From NCBI GenBank assembly GCA_002049455.2, contig KV918776.1, positions 310,001-374,000 on the forward strand: DNA of 64,000 bases, written 5' to 3'. The notes below the pieces were generated by a model. That model was not told where the DNA came from and searched no databases. It saw only the letters and a list, made by a program, of their open reading frames with translations. How positions within the stretch are numbered: position 1 is the first letter of the stretch; the number at the start of each line of letters is the position of its first letter. The position numbers and the translations under genes are program-made. The stretch is from Porphyra umbilicalis (Eukaryota > Rhodophyta > Bangiophyceae > Bangiales > Bangiaceae). Positions 18,486 through 28,862 of this stretch are shown here, piece after piece.

Positions 18486-20766
18486 CGTAGCGTCTGTGTA
18501 TTGCTTTGTGTGAAGTCGATGATGTTGAGTGGGTGCGTCGTTTTACTAGGCACTGCGTTCCCAGGCCTGCGAAGGCGTGCCTGATATCCCCCAGGCCGCC
18601 TCAGCCGCAGGGCCTTCCCAGGCACCCCCAATGGCGCGGCCGACAAGGCCCGCACGGCACCTCCCAGGGCAGCTCCCGCACCTCCGGAGGGCGCCCACAG
18701 CCTCACACTCCAGGCGCCGCTCCCCACACAAATCTCCCCCGGAGCTCAACCCCTAATGGGTTCCCCGCTGAAAGATCTACAATCAAGTACATGCAGTGTC
18801 ACCACACAAATACAAAGACTTACGACTTACGCAAGCGCCAATTGTCCCTGGGGGACTGCGGAAGTACACTTCACACTTTGAGCTTTGTAAAGTGTAGCAG
18901 CAGCTCGAAGACAATGAAAGGTCTTTTTTTATCCCTCTTCGGATTTTTTGTTTTCCTACACGTATGTCTTTCTCGGTGCACATAGTCGACCTTTGCCTGC
19001 CGCAAGCACCCCGTGGCGGACCACACACAGTCGCGCGGCGTTTCGTCTTTTTGCTGGCGCCTCTGCACCAGCCCAACGCCTCGCGCGTCGCAGAGTCCAA
19101 CGCCCACGCGTTCACGCCAACGCTCGCCTCCTCCTGCTCCATAAGCCCCGCCTGGTCGAAAACGTCGCCAAGACCCAGCCGACGGCACCGCGAAACTCGC
19201 GGGCGCAGGGAGCACGGCGCAAACGCGGGGGCGACGGAGGGCAGCGACAGCCGCGGGCGAGGGGACCGCGGCGCCAGCGCGGTGGCAACCGCCGGCAGCA
19301 ACAGCCGCGGGCGAGGGTACCGCGGCATCAGCACGGGGGCGACGGCGGTCGGCAACAGCCGCGAGCGAGGAGACCGCGGCGCCAGCCCGGGGGCAACCGC
19401 GGGCAGCAACAGCCGCGGGCGAGGGGACCGCGGCGCCAGCGCGGGGGCGACGGCGGGGAGCAACGGGCGGGCAGCGGCAGACGCCGGCGAGCGTTGCTTC
19501 CCGGCGTGGGCCGCCTGTCCGCACGTCGCCGCAGGCCCGAGTTCGGAGCCGGAAGCGAACGTGTGGCGAGCGGTGAGCGCCGAGAACATTTCATCGAATG
19601 TACTCCGCCAGCATGACAGTGCGACAATAAAACAAAAATAGTTCTGCCGAAATCGGCGTTGTTGTTGGAGTATGTGGGCATGTTCAAAATATGGGTCGCG
19701 TGACTGACTGTACTGCCCCCGTAAGACGCCCGTCTCGCGTTCTCAAATCTTGTGGCGCAAATACATGTACATGTCCTGCAGTCCGTGCTTCGTATCTCAA
19801 CGCCACCGCTCAAATGGGACGAGAGGGCGCGGGGGATATTCGCTTCCCCGTATGCGGATCAGCACCGCGCGAGAGCCGCCCCTCCCACGACGATCCACCC
19901 CACCCCCTCCCCCTCCACTCCACGATCGTCGCTCCATACCTGCCGATTCGCCGCCAGGTTGGCGTCTAAACCCCCCTGCGCCCCGCCGGCGGCGCCCACC
20001 GACGAGGTGCCGCTCTTTGCTACCGGGCCGCTGCCGGCGGCGCCGGCGGCGGCGGGCCGGCAGCGCGTGAGGGCGGCTGCCGCAGTGCCGGGGACCACGC
20101 CGCCGCGGTCGACATCGGCGGGCGCCGTGGGCCGGCACTGGCGGCGCGGCGCGCCCGCTGCGCCGACCGCTGCCGGGCGGCCAGTGCGGTGCGAGCGCGG
20201 CGCAGCCGAGTTTTTTACCCTCGCCGCCGCCGCTGCGGCCGCGGCGCGGCGTTAACGCGCCCGGTGACGCAACGTCCACGCTGGCGGCGGCGACACGGGC
20301 AGCGCGCCGCCGACGCTGTTGGCGGCAATGCGCGGCGGGGACGACGGCGGCGGGCGGTCGGCGCCGTGTGCAGCGGCCGACGGCGACAGCAAGGGCCGCG
20401 GGTTGGTGGGGGGGGGGGGGTGGCGGGGGGGGGGGGGTGCCACCGCCGCTGCCGCGCCGTGGCGCAGCGCGCGCCGCTGCGCGTCGGCAATGGCGGCCGC
20501 GGCGGCAGGGGCAGCGCGCCGCCAACATTCTTTGCGGGGGGACGCGGCGGCGGCAGGGGCGGCGGGTCCTTGCGGCCGGACTGCTGTTGGCGACGACGGC
20601 GGCGACGCACTCGCCGCCCCTGCAGGGGCGACCGTCGCGTCAACCGCTGTGGACGCGACGGTCCCCACCGCCGCCGCCGTTGCCGTTGCCATGGATGTCA
20701 CCGAACGTGCCTGCAACGTCGACGGCGCGCGGTGGCGGCGGCGGCGGCGTGGGTGGCAGCGGCGGC
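18486..20766. other. Spacer between the convergent Harbinger-2 genes
   Basis: No supported host gene. It holds a 54-bp minisatellite and a long CGG/CCG-rich tract. The position corresponds to the 144-bp array of Harbinger-1 but the sequence is different. Confidence 0.5.
19215..19480. repeat. 54-bp minisatellite in Harbinger-2
   Basis: About five degenerate units of 54 bp (18 codons) translate on the minus strand as variants of RLLLPAVAPALAPRSPRP. It lies between the convergent Myb and transposase genes. Confidence 0.7.
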
Positions 20767-20900
20767 GGCTCAAGCGGCGGTGGCGCGCCCGCGGCCGCTC
20801 CACGGCGTCCCGTGCCGCAGCCCCCGCACCCCACACGGCCGCCGCCCGTCGGCCGCCGCCGCCACCGCCGCCGCCGCGGGGCTGCACGCGGTGGTGGCTG
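19985..20900. repeat. CGG/CCG-rich triplet tract at the 3' side of the Harbinger-2 transposase
   Basis: Dense GCC/GGC/CGG runs keep several frames open on both strands. By position it corresponds to the Gly-rich repeat tail region of the Harbinger-1 transposase or just beyond it. No independent gene is supported. Confidence 0.55.
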
Positions 20901-22499
20901 CCGCGGACGGCGCCGACGGCATGTACGGGGCAAGAAGTTCGCCTCGGTCGCGATAAATGTCCGCAGTCAGGTCAGCTCGCAGGCGCTCGTTCTCCTGCAC
21001 GTTCTGCGTCTCAGCCCAAGCATCAAGTATGGCAGCCATGCCGGCGGCAGGCAGGAGGGCGACGGGATTAAGAGCAGGGGGCGCGTTGCCGACGGCGTCA
21101 ATGTCGTCCATTGCCGCAGCGATGCCGCCGACGCCACCGCCAGGTGCTGGGCCCCGGCGGCAGCAATAATACCGCCGACGCCACCGCGGCTGCCGTTGAC
21201 AGTTGCAAGTGCCCCGGCTGCAGCAATGCCGCCAACTGGTGTCCCACCGCTCTGTCCTTCCCCACCATCTGACCCGCCGCCAGCACCGCCACCTACGTCA
21301 CAGTTAGTCCCACCCTCACCCCCCACCGCACGTCGACGGCGACTCCAAAAGATGCTACGTCGACTCTGCACACACATGTTATGCAGAATGCAAATGTCCT
21401 TGTAGGTCGTCACTAGCTGCGACACAGAGCGGTAGCGCCCAGGGTAGAGCGCAGCATGAAAGCGCTTCATCAATACGCCAAACAGCCGCTCCACGTCCTT
21501 TCGGATGGCCTCTGGGAGGCGGTTGAACGTCGTCTGCTCCTCGGTGGACGTCTTGGGGTGCGGCGACATCAGAAAAGCGTAGCGAGGGTAAATCCCGTCG
21601 ACAACGTAGTAGGGTAGCGTGCGGGTGCGGCCATTGATAGTAAAGGGCGTGCCGCGAGGCGGCCACCGGCCGCCAGTGACGCCCAGGTACAGCGGCGACT
21701 GCTGCATGACGTTGATGTCGTTCAGACTGCCGGGGGCCCCTACAAACAGGTGCCACACTCATAGGTCCTCGTCACACACAGCTTCTACGACTACGCCCCG
21801 CTTGCCCTTGCGACTCTGGTACGCCCCCGCCATCCCCGTCGGGCACTGGTGCCACTCCCAGTGGCAACAGTCGAGGGAGCCCATGCACCGCGACATCCCG
21901 CGTTCCTTGTTGCGCTCCATAATGGTGTTGAGCTCGTCTTGGTTTGGTCGTCGCAGGTAGGTAGGTCCCCATCGTTTGACAATAAACTCCATCAGCAACT
22001 TGGTCGACTTGGAGATCACCGTCCGGGACAGGCGCACGTACTCGTCCGCTCGGTCGGCCGCCTCGCCGTAGGCGATCACGCGAAAGGCAGCCACTACCTT
22101 CTGCAGTGGATGCGCTTGCAGCTTGCCCGTCGCATTAATGCGTTGTTGGAAGAAAGGCTCGTCCTGAACAGCCAAATAGATACGCCGGTTGACGGCGCGG
22201 GGGACACGGAACCGCGTCTCAAAGTCCCGGTCATCGTAGATAGGAAGCACACCGCCAACACCGAAGTAGTCTCGCAAAATGGCGTGCACACCGGCCGCAA
22301 AGTCGCGGCGCTATTTGCCACGGCGCCCCGCGATGGATTCACGATAAAGCCATCGTCGCGCGATGCGCTTGGCGCGCGCGCGTCGGCGCACCGCCATGAG
22401 CACGTTGACGTGCGCCTGCACCACAGCAGCAACGTCCGCGCCGTCGTCCTCGGCCAGCAGGGTGGCCGTGGCCGAGACCTCCTCCTCCTGGACGTCCAT
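20770..22499 (-). pseudogene. PIF/Harbinger DDE transposase of Harbinger-2, disabled
   Basis: From the ATG at 22497-22499 (MDVQEEEVSA) the copy follows Harbinger-1: HAILRDYFGVGG, LQKVVAAFRVIAYGEAADR, then the nuclease with GSLDCCHWEW, SLNDINVM and DVERLFGVLMKRF, so all three acidic residues remain. Two in-frame stops occur: a TAG near 22308-22310 and a TGA at 21759-21761 where Harbinger-1 has Trp. The conserved C-terminal motif (LDAWAETQNVQEN, LLAPYMPS) is found in a different frame from 21111 downward, so there is also a frameshift near 21110. This is an ordinary decayed DNA transposon gene. Confidence 0.85.
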
Positions 22500-24053
22500 A
22501 CGGAAAGGAGGGACGAAGACGACCGGACCCCGTGGGGCGCGGGGTGGGAATGGGGAAGAACAGCAGGGGCGCCTAGTGCGCCGCGGGAAGGGAGGACGGG
22601 GGGGGGAGGAGGGACAAGCGGTGCGAGCAGCGCGCGTGCCCAGCGAGATCGAGGAGGGGGGGGGAGTGTGATGGAGCCCAGTGGTGAGAGCAGCGCGCGT
22701 GGCCGGCTCGATGGAGGAGGGGCCGCGTCGGCCGTGCTCACGGGTGTGGTGGGTGGACAAAAATCGGCGGCGGCGGGATGGGGGTGACGACGGCGGTGGC
22801 AATCAGTGGGCGGCCCGTGCCGTCCTCTGAATGGCGTGTCCGGCCGACCACTGCGGACAACCACCCCAGCGCACCCCCCCACCGCTGATGCACGCCGGGA
22901 TGTCCCGCCACCACCCCCCCCAGGCAGCGCTCGTGCGGGCGCCCCTGCCACTGATGCACGGTGGCTGGGCGGCCATCCCCCTCCAAACGGTGCCGATCGC
23001 GGCCTTCGCCATCCAGGCGCGACCGTTCGGGCTGCAGGACCCCCTCAGGCTCCTGTCAGGGCGCCCGAATAGCTGTAGCACAGCGACCGGCCCGATCTCG
23101 CCCCTCCACGCGGCGCTGTCGATGGCCCGCGCCGCCCTCGCGAAACGACCTCCCTCCACGAGGGCCACCAGAGAGGCCCTACGCAGGCGCAGCACACCTG
23201 GGTCGACAGCCCCACCCCTCTCAGAATGCTCTGTGAGCGATGCGTGGGAGCCACGCAGGCGCAAAAAGATCCAACGCGCTTCCCTCTGTGCATGCCGTGA
23301 CCAAAATATCTGGCGAGAGCCGTGGGTCCGCTTTCGACAGGAGTGGTCCAGATCGACAATTTCTAGTTTCATGACTGTGAAAAACCAAGGCTGATTGTGG
23401 TCCCACACGTCGCTCGCTTGCGCGTGCTACCTTCCATATTGCTGAACCCCAAATTTTGTCCTGGGGGACAGAGACAGAGACTGAATCTGAATAAGAGCAC
23501 TCTATTGGTTTAAAAGGACAGTGAGAAGGCATCGAAGCCAATAGAAAGCCAGTATTCGGTGCCAGGACCTTGCATCCAGCAGAACTCACTGTTTGTTACC
23601 GCTTGATCCGCTTTTCTTGGCACGGAGCACGCTGCCCACGCGAGATGTTGAGTTTTTCTTCTGTCTCCTTGCCAGAAGTGCAGAAAAAAGGAGGAGCTGA
23701 TGTCGATTTCCAGGCCGGATGGGCACATGTAAGCAATCAGGAGCACTAAGTCAGTCTCAGGGGCGCATCTGATTGGTGGAGAGAGTCGGTCCGCAAGTCA
23801 GTCTCTGTTCACCAGGACATAATTCGGGGATCAGCAATACTGTTTCGAATCGTTCGACCAATGAGAGAGCATAGAAGAATGGGGTTGGATTCGGACCGAC
23901 TCCATTTCCGGTCGGGAATGGGGTCGGTCCGGCACGGGCCCCATTTCTGAAAGCAACATATGCGTTGTACTTACGTCATTTGATTTGGTTGAAATGAAGC
24001 CTAAATGGGGTCGGAGACGTTGATGCGGGAGCGTTCCGGCCCCATTTCCTTAA
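22500..24053. other. 5' flank of the Harbinger-2 transposase with clustered AATGGGG motifs
   Basis: No gene supported. Between 23879 and 24053 at least five AATGGGG or CCCCATT copies occur, some as inverted pairs, resembling Harbinger-1 subterminal motifs. The right end of the element probably lies near 24035-24055. Confidence 0.45.
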
Positions 24054-24924
24054 AAATCAGACACGTTTGCGCCACGTTGCGCCACGCTTCGAAACTAAGA
24101 CATGGGGCCGACGTTGCAGGGTTTGGTCTGATGCAAGACACGGATTGATCCGATCTGGCATCCCATGGAAATGCACTTTCTCTCGGCCTGCTACGAGCAT
24201 CACCTGCCCCCCACCACCACCGCCCATGTTGACCAACGGCCACAAATGTCGTCCAGACTTCCCCGCAGCACCGATGACACGCATTTTTTTGTCTAGCCAC
24301 GTCGAGTTACCGCCTGCAGCGTCATCAGAGGGCCATTTATCCCACAAAAAGGCGTTCAAGACAACGGTGGGATGCAAGGAAAAACGTCTATCTCTCAAGC
24401 CTACTGTCGTAGCCGCCTGAAAGAGCGTCATAAAAAAGCTGATGAAGTAGGCTCCAGGATGCGTCCATGTGGAGCGCCAAAGCTTGTTTCATTGCCGAGT
24501 TCTGTGCGCGCCAATATGAGTCGCGCTCATGCGCCTTAATGCGTGGAATCGACCTTTAGGCGTGAAATACAGCGGGTTGCTGAGCGGAAAATGATCCTTG
24601 TCTCAGATGTAAACACCTGTAGCACAATGCCCATGTCAGCAGCTGCCGCGTCCATGCACCTCCTCCCACCCACGACAGCCCTTGGTGCGCGAGCGCGTGG
24701 CGACCCACATGTCCTCTGTTGAAGTGGTGCAACGCGCTGCGCCGAGGTGACTGCGGTCGCGCTGGGTGAGTCTCCTCTGCCGCCCACGGACTTCCTTCCT
24801 CTGCTGTCGTGTGCAATCGCGGCCTGGGATCCAGACGGTGGCTCGGTGCTGCTCAGCGCCCGCTTCTTCCTCTCCGCCGTGGTACCTCCCCCCCCCCCCC
24901 CTGTGCCCCACTGCCCTCTGCACC
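24054..24924. other. Upstream region of the profilin gene
   Basis: No gene supported. The last 50 bases before the profilin ATG are pyrimidine-rich with a C tract near 24889-24901, probably the promoter-proximal leader. Confidence 0.45.
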
Positions 24925-25661
24925 ATGTCGTGGCAACCCTACATTGACGACCAGCTATTGGCGAAGGGTTTCATGCACGCGGCCATTGTATCGCACGCAG
25001 GCTCCCTGTGGGCGGCATCCGAGGACTTTTTCATCCACCCGTCCGAGGTTAACGTCTTGGTCGCTGCGCTTGTGCCGCCCTCGGACGACGCAGCGCTGAA
25101 GCACCTCGCCACCCGCGGCTTCACGCTCAATGAGACGGGGCGCTACGCGCTGACGCGCGCCGACGTGAGCGACGAGGAGCTCGTGCCGATGCTCATTGGC
25201 CGCTGCAAGACGGTGGGGGAGCCGTCGACGGGCGTCGTCGTGTGTGCGACACACTCTGCGCTGGTGGTCGGCATTTACGACGGGGCCTACTCAGAAGGCG
25301 CATCATTTGGTGGGGTACGTTGCTGGGGTTGTGTGTGAGACGGGCGTGCTGGTTAGGTTGGGGGACGTCTCAGCATGTGTCGTGCCTTGCGGGCCGGAAC
25401 GTGGGGCCGGTCGGGCGTGGCGTATACGAGCATGCCTACAACCGGCGTGGCTTGTTAGAGAGGCAGGCGGTGAGCCATGTGGCTCTGTGTGCTATCACCC
25501 TACGTGTACGTGGACTGACTGTGGCCTTGCCTGTGTTTTCGCTGTTCTTTGTCCGTGCTTATATGTACCATGGGTGCGGACTCTCGCAATGTTGGCCTGG
25601 CGCACAGGTCACGACGGAAATGCACCAGCTGGCATCTTTTATCATGGAGCAAGGATTCTAG
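24925..25661 (+). CDS. PFN: Profilin (actin-monomer-binding protein), two exons
   Basis: Profilin binds monomeric actin, proline-rich ligands and phosphoinositides in the cytosol and controls filament growth. The start is the ATG at 24925, giving MSWQPYIDD, the classic profilin N-terminal helix; the AAIVSHAGSLWAAS strand pair follows. Exon 1 (24925-25314, 130 codons) continues through TGVVVCATHSALVVGIYDG. An intron of 293 bases (25315-25607) has donor GTACGT and acceptor CACAG, in phase 0. Exon 2 (25608-25661) encodes VTTEMHQLASFIMEQGF and a TAG, the expected C-terminal helix ending in QGF. The total of 147 residues is slightly longer than plant profilins, the extra residues lying in the middle loop (LVPPSDDAALKHL to DEELVPML). 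It is convergent with the NT-C2 gene. No pseudogene sign is visible. Confidence 0.9.
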
Positions 25662-26012
25662 CATGCAGTGCATGCGGCATGTTCGTAGCAGTTGCTCATT
25701 AGGCCCGGGGTGGTAAGCGCTCTTTTCCTTTTTTTCATTGCGAGCCTGGTGCTGGCGTGGCCCCCACGACACCGCTTTCGGATTTGCGCTGCCCTGCTCA
25801 GCCCTCTGAACTGTAACACATGTGCGGGTGTCAACACGGGCCACGGTGGCCATGGACGAGCAGGATAGTGCATGGGTATGTGGGCGCATAGAGTGCCATT
25901 CAAAATTGCTGAGGTTCACAATACCAGACAACCCAAAAGAAAGGGGAAGAGAGAGGGGGCCGAAACGAGGTACACTTTCACGGCAGCACAAGTGCCGCCT
26001 GCACAGGCGCCC
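25662..26012. other. Short spacer between convergent profilin and NT-C2 genes
   Basis: About 350 bases hold the 3' ends of both genes. No further gene and no clear poly(A) signal was recognised. Confidence 0.5.
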
Positions 26013-28301
26013 TCAAAACGAGAGCGAATTGGGCGACGGTGGGCATAGCTCCCCCCCATCTCCTTCGCTTCCTCCCCGCCCGCCGGTCGGGTTCGTGCCG
26101 GCCCCTCCGCCGAGAGAAAAACCAAAGAAGTTAAGCCTGCCCGGGGTGCTGCCCCCTTTGGCAGAGCCGCCGGGGGTCTTGTCGCTCACCCCGCTCGTCC
26201 GGGCGCCGTCCCCGGCGGCGGGGATGTCCAGCTTCAGCTGCTTCTTTTGGAGGGCCTCCAGTTCCGCACGGGCCTCCCCAAGCTTGACCTCTAGGCGGGA
26301 AGCATGTTTGGCCAGCCGCTCCTGAATAAGCCGCTCCTGTCGCCGCTGCTGCTTGGCCTTGTGTTGAGCGGCCAGCCGCAGGTCTTCCGTCTCGGCGAGT
26401 TGCAGCTTGGTCGTCACAAGGTCAGCAATGACCCCCTCCACATTCATAGAGCCAAGGCGCGCGAGCGGCACCTCGGTGAGGTCCGCCGCTTCCCCACCGC
26501 TATCGCCGCCCCGCACGGCGGCGAGAGTGGCGGCGGCTTGCAGCTCTTCTACCCGGCGGGTCATTTGGGTGAGGGTGGTCTTGCGCGCCGACGCGGCCTG
26601 TCGCCGCTCCGCCGAGGCATCTTTGGAGTTTTGCGCCGCTCGCTTGTCCGCGGCGGCCGCGTCCAGCAGGTGTTGTTTTTCTGCAGCCGCCTTGGCCGAC
26701 GCTTTGTGCAGGGTGGCCGCCTCCTCCCGCAGTTTCTCTACGTCCGCCTCGAGGCGTCGCAGCGTGGCCGTCCCCGCCGCCGCCGCTGACGCTGCCGCCA
26801 CCGCGTCAGCAGACCCCCCCGCCGGCATGCCATCAGCGGCGGCCTTGGCCGCCTCGACCTCCTTGAGGGCAACTGCCACGGCCGCCTGCTTGTCGACCAC
26901 CGCTGTGCGGAGGGCGTTGGTTTCCGCCACGAGGGCAGTCATGCTCTGTCGAGCGGCCGCAAGCTTCGCGTCCATGGCCTCAGCCTTGCCGGCGTTCTCC
27001 TCCGCCGTGCGCTCGGCGTCGGCCAGCCCCGACGCGGCGCCGTCGGCGGCGCCCTTGGCGGCTTCAACTTTGGCCTTGAGGCGCCCATTCTCCGCCATCG
27101 TCCGGTCGTACATGCCCGTCAGCTGCGTGTACGTGTCCTTCATTTTGCCCGCGTGCGTCACGTGCGCGGCAATCTTGACCTCCTTGGCCGCCAGGGAGGC
27201 GCCAAGTGCGTCGGCCCGCTCCCGCTCCGCCCGCATCGCAGCGGCCGTGTCACCGGGGGCAGGTGGTGCGGGAGATGTAACAGAGGAGGGCGTCGCCTGA
27301 GCGACGGCTAGTCGTCCCCGCGCCTCATCCGCAGCAGAGGCTTGCTCCTCGTTGGTGCGGCGAATCTCCTCCAGCTGCTGTTGCAACGCCGCACGGGTGT
27401 CATTGGCGTCTGTCACCTTGGCGCGGAGGGCTACCAGGCGGCGGCGCAGGGTGGCAGCCTCCTCCTCCTCCCCAGAAGCGGCGGCCAGCGCCGCCGTGAG
27501 CCGGGTGCGCTCGGCAACCACCGTCCCCAGCTTCTCCCGCAGTTGGTCGGCCTCCTTGCCCGTTGCGGCGGCGCTCGAGGCGCCCGCCGCGGCCGTCGAC
27601 GCCTGCCGTCGCGGCTGATCCTGGCTGCCTGGCGACGCTTGCGTCGACAGAGAGGCAAGGCTCGCACCGCCTTCGCGGCTCCCCTCCCCAGCGTTCCGCA
27701 ACGGCGCCGGCTCGGGTACATCATCGACGGCGAGGTCCGCAAAGCCATCGTCCTCACCCTCAGAGGAGGAGGACCCCCCCCCAAGGCCCGTCACACCCGA
27801 CAGCCCCGACATCCCCGACGGCGCGTACGACGCGTCCGCGCCCGGCCCCGAAGAGACCTTCATGAACTTACAGGCGACCGTCAGTTTGATGCCGACGCGC
27901 TCCGACAGCGCCAGGCGGGTCGTGGCGGTGGCAGACGGCACGCCCGCGTAGTCGGCCAAGTTGAAATGCACCTTGGCCACCGTCTTCTCTGAACCTCGCT
28001 TGGCCGGGTTGACGCTGACGAGCGCCAGCTTGGCGTCCTTCACGTCAAAGTTGGCCCCGTCTGGCGGGCGGAAGAGCGTGACGAGCAGCGAGAGTTTGTC
28101 CGACGCCCAGCCGGTGCCACGGGAGGCAGACGGCCCTTCGGCGGTGAGGGGCTTGGTCGACGCCACTTTGGCGCCGCGCGTCCATTTCACCAAGTAGGTG
28201 TTGCCGGCTTTGAGGCCAGATACGTCGTGGACGGTGACGTCAAACTGGAACTTGGAGCCAGACTTGCCCCGATGGGACGCCCCCGCCCGCGCCTTCTTCA
28301 T
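26013..28301 (-). CDS. NT-C2 domain protein with long coiled coil (EEIG1/EHBP1-type N-terminus)
   Basis: The 762-residue product starts at the ATG at 28299-28301 (MKKARAGASHRGK); an upstream in-frame ATG at 28418 adds only a Pro-rich, unconserved leader. Residues about 17-149 form an NT-C2 domain: FQFDVTVHDVSGL, YLVKWTRG, KLSLLVTLF, KLALVSVNP, KVHFNLADYAG and a closing IKLTVACKFMKV. In plants and animals this domain targets membranes or organelle surfaces and links to the cytoskeleton or endosomes. Residues about 150-280 are Ser/Gly-rich and acidic. From about 285 to 720 the protein is Ala/Lys/Glu-rich with heptad character (for example ERTRLTAALAAASGEEEEA), a long coiled coil. The tail is Gly/Pro-rich (GGGAGTNPTGGRGG). 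No intron is needed. It probably acts as a membrane-linked scaffold; the partner is unknown. Confidence 0.85.
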   Translation of the reverse strand: MKKARAGASHRGKSGSKFQFDVTVHDVSGLKAGNTYLVKWTRGAKVASTKPLTAEGPSASRGTGWASDKLSLLVTLFRPPDGANFDVKDAKLALVSVNPAKRGSEKTVAKVHFNLADYAGVPSATATTRLALSERVGIKLTVACKFMKVSSGPGADASYAPSGMSGLSGVTGLGGGSSSSEGEDDGFADLAVDDVPEPAPLRNAGEGSREGGASLASLSTQASPGSQDQPRRQASTAAAGASSAAATGKEADQLREKLGTVVAERTRLTAALAAASGEEEEAATLRRRLVALRAKVTDANDTRAALQQQLEEIRRTNEEQASAADEARGRLAVAQATPSSVTSPAPPAPGDTAAAMRAERERADALGASLAAKEVKIAAHVTHAGKMKDTYTQLTGMYDRTMAENGRLKAKVEAAKGAADGAASGLADAERTAEENAGKAEAMDAKLAAARQSMTALVAETNALRTAVVDKQAAVAVALKEVEAAKAAADGMPAGGSADAVAAASAAAAGTATLRRLEADVEKLREEAATLHKASAKAAAEKQHLLDAAAADKRAAQNSKDASAERRQAASARKTTLTQMTRRVEELQAAATLAAVRGGDSGGEAADLTEVPLARLGSMNVEGVIADLVTTKLQLAETEDLRLAAQHKAKQQRRQERLIQERLAKHASRLEVKLGEARAELEALQKKQLKLDIPAAGDGARTSGVSDKTPGGSAKGGSTPGRLNFFGFSLGGGAGTNPTGGRGGSEGDGGELCPPSPNSLSF

Positions 28302-28862
28302 GACCCACGCAGCCGACCAACAGGGGAGGAAGGGAGGGGGAAGGGCTTGGTAGGGAGGCAGGGGAATGCCAGTGAAAGAGTCCAACGCACAGAGGTCACC
28401 TCTGGGCGGAACAAGCAATAGCGGCCAGAGTCAAGCACGGCAGCGCGGCGGCCGCAGGCGCAGCAACTCGGCGCCTCCCCCCCCCGCCCCCCCGACGCTG
28501 CCACCAGACAGGCCAGTTGCGGCCAGCCGCTCTCCCCAACACCTGCCACCCAGACCGCCGCGACCGCCACCCGCGGCCGGCGGTGGTCAGCGGCGGGCGG
28601 GCAGCCGGCCGACGCGGCCGCGGTGGGGCAGAGGCAGACGCCGCCAGGCGGGAGCACGGCCACGTCACGCCCGCCGTCCCCGCGACGAGACGCACGAGCC
28701 ATTCCCGCCGTGGCGCGCGTGGCCCGCACGGTGCGGTCGTGCGCCCGGACGCTGCAGCCGCAGCCGCCCACAGGCAGCGTCTTGGGCCTGGTGCGTGGCG
28801 CGGGGCCCACACCAGAGCTCCGCCGCTGGCGAGTGTCAGCTGCTCATTTGTCTGTTCTACTA
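28302..28862. other. 5' flank of the NT-C2 gene
   Basis: GC-rich, no supported gene; presumed promoter side of the minus-strand NT-C2 gene. It ends where dispersed repeat copy A begins. Confidence 0.4.

Larger units (their letters stand above)
14990..24053. mobile_element. Decayed PIF/Harbinger element in opposite orientation (Harbinger-2), ends approximate
   Basis: It contains the same gene pair as Harbinger-1 but mirrored: Myb-like on + (17363-18433) and transposase on - (20770-22499), again convergent. AATGGGG/CCCCATT motifs cluster near 14976-15100 and 23879-24053, like the subterminal motifs of Harbinger-1, which is why the limits are placed there. I could not find matching terminal inverted repeats or a TWA duplication, so the limits are estimates. 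The element is inactive: its genes carry stops and at least one frameshift. Confidence 0.55.

Noticed and set aside
19985-20900. Poly-Ala/Arg/Pro frames in the CGG tract
   Set aside because: Open on all frames because of triplet-rich composition; no domain, no start context, no homologue pattern.
14990-24053. Search for terminal inverted repeats and a TWA duplication of Harbinger-2
   Set aside because: Candidates such as GGAAATGGGGCCGGAACGC before TTA at 24049 have no convincing partner on the left, so no exact ends are claimed.
24766-24924. N-terminal extension of profilin from an upstream ATG
   Set aside because: The extra 53 residues are Pro/Cys-rich and unlike profilin, whereas MSWQPYIDD at 24925 is the canonical start.
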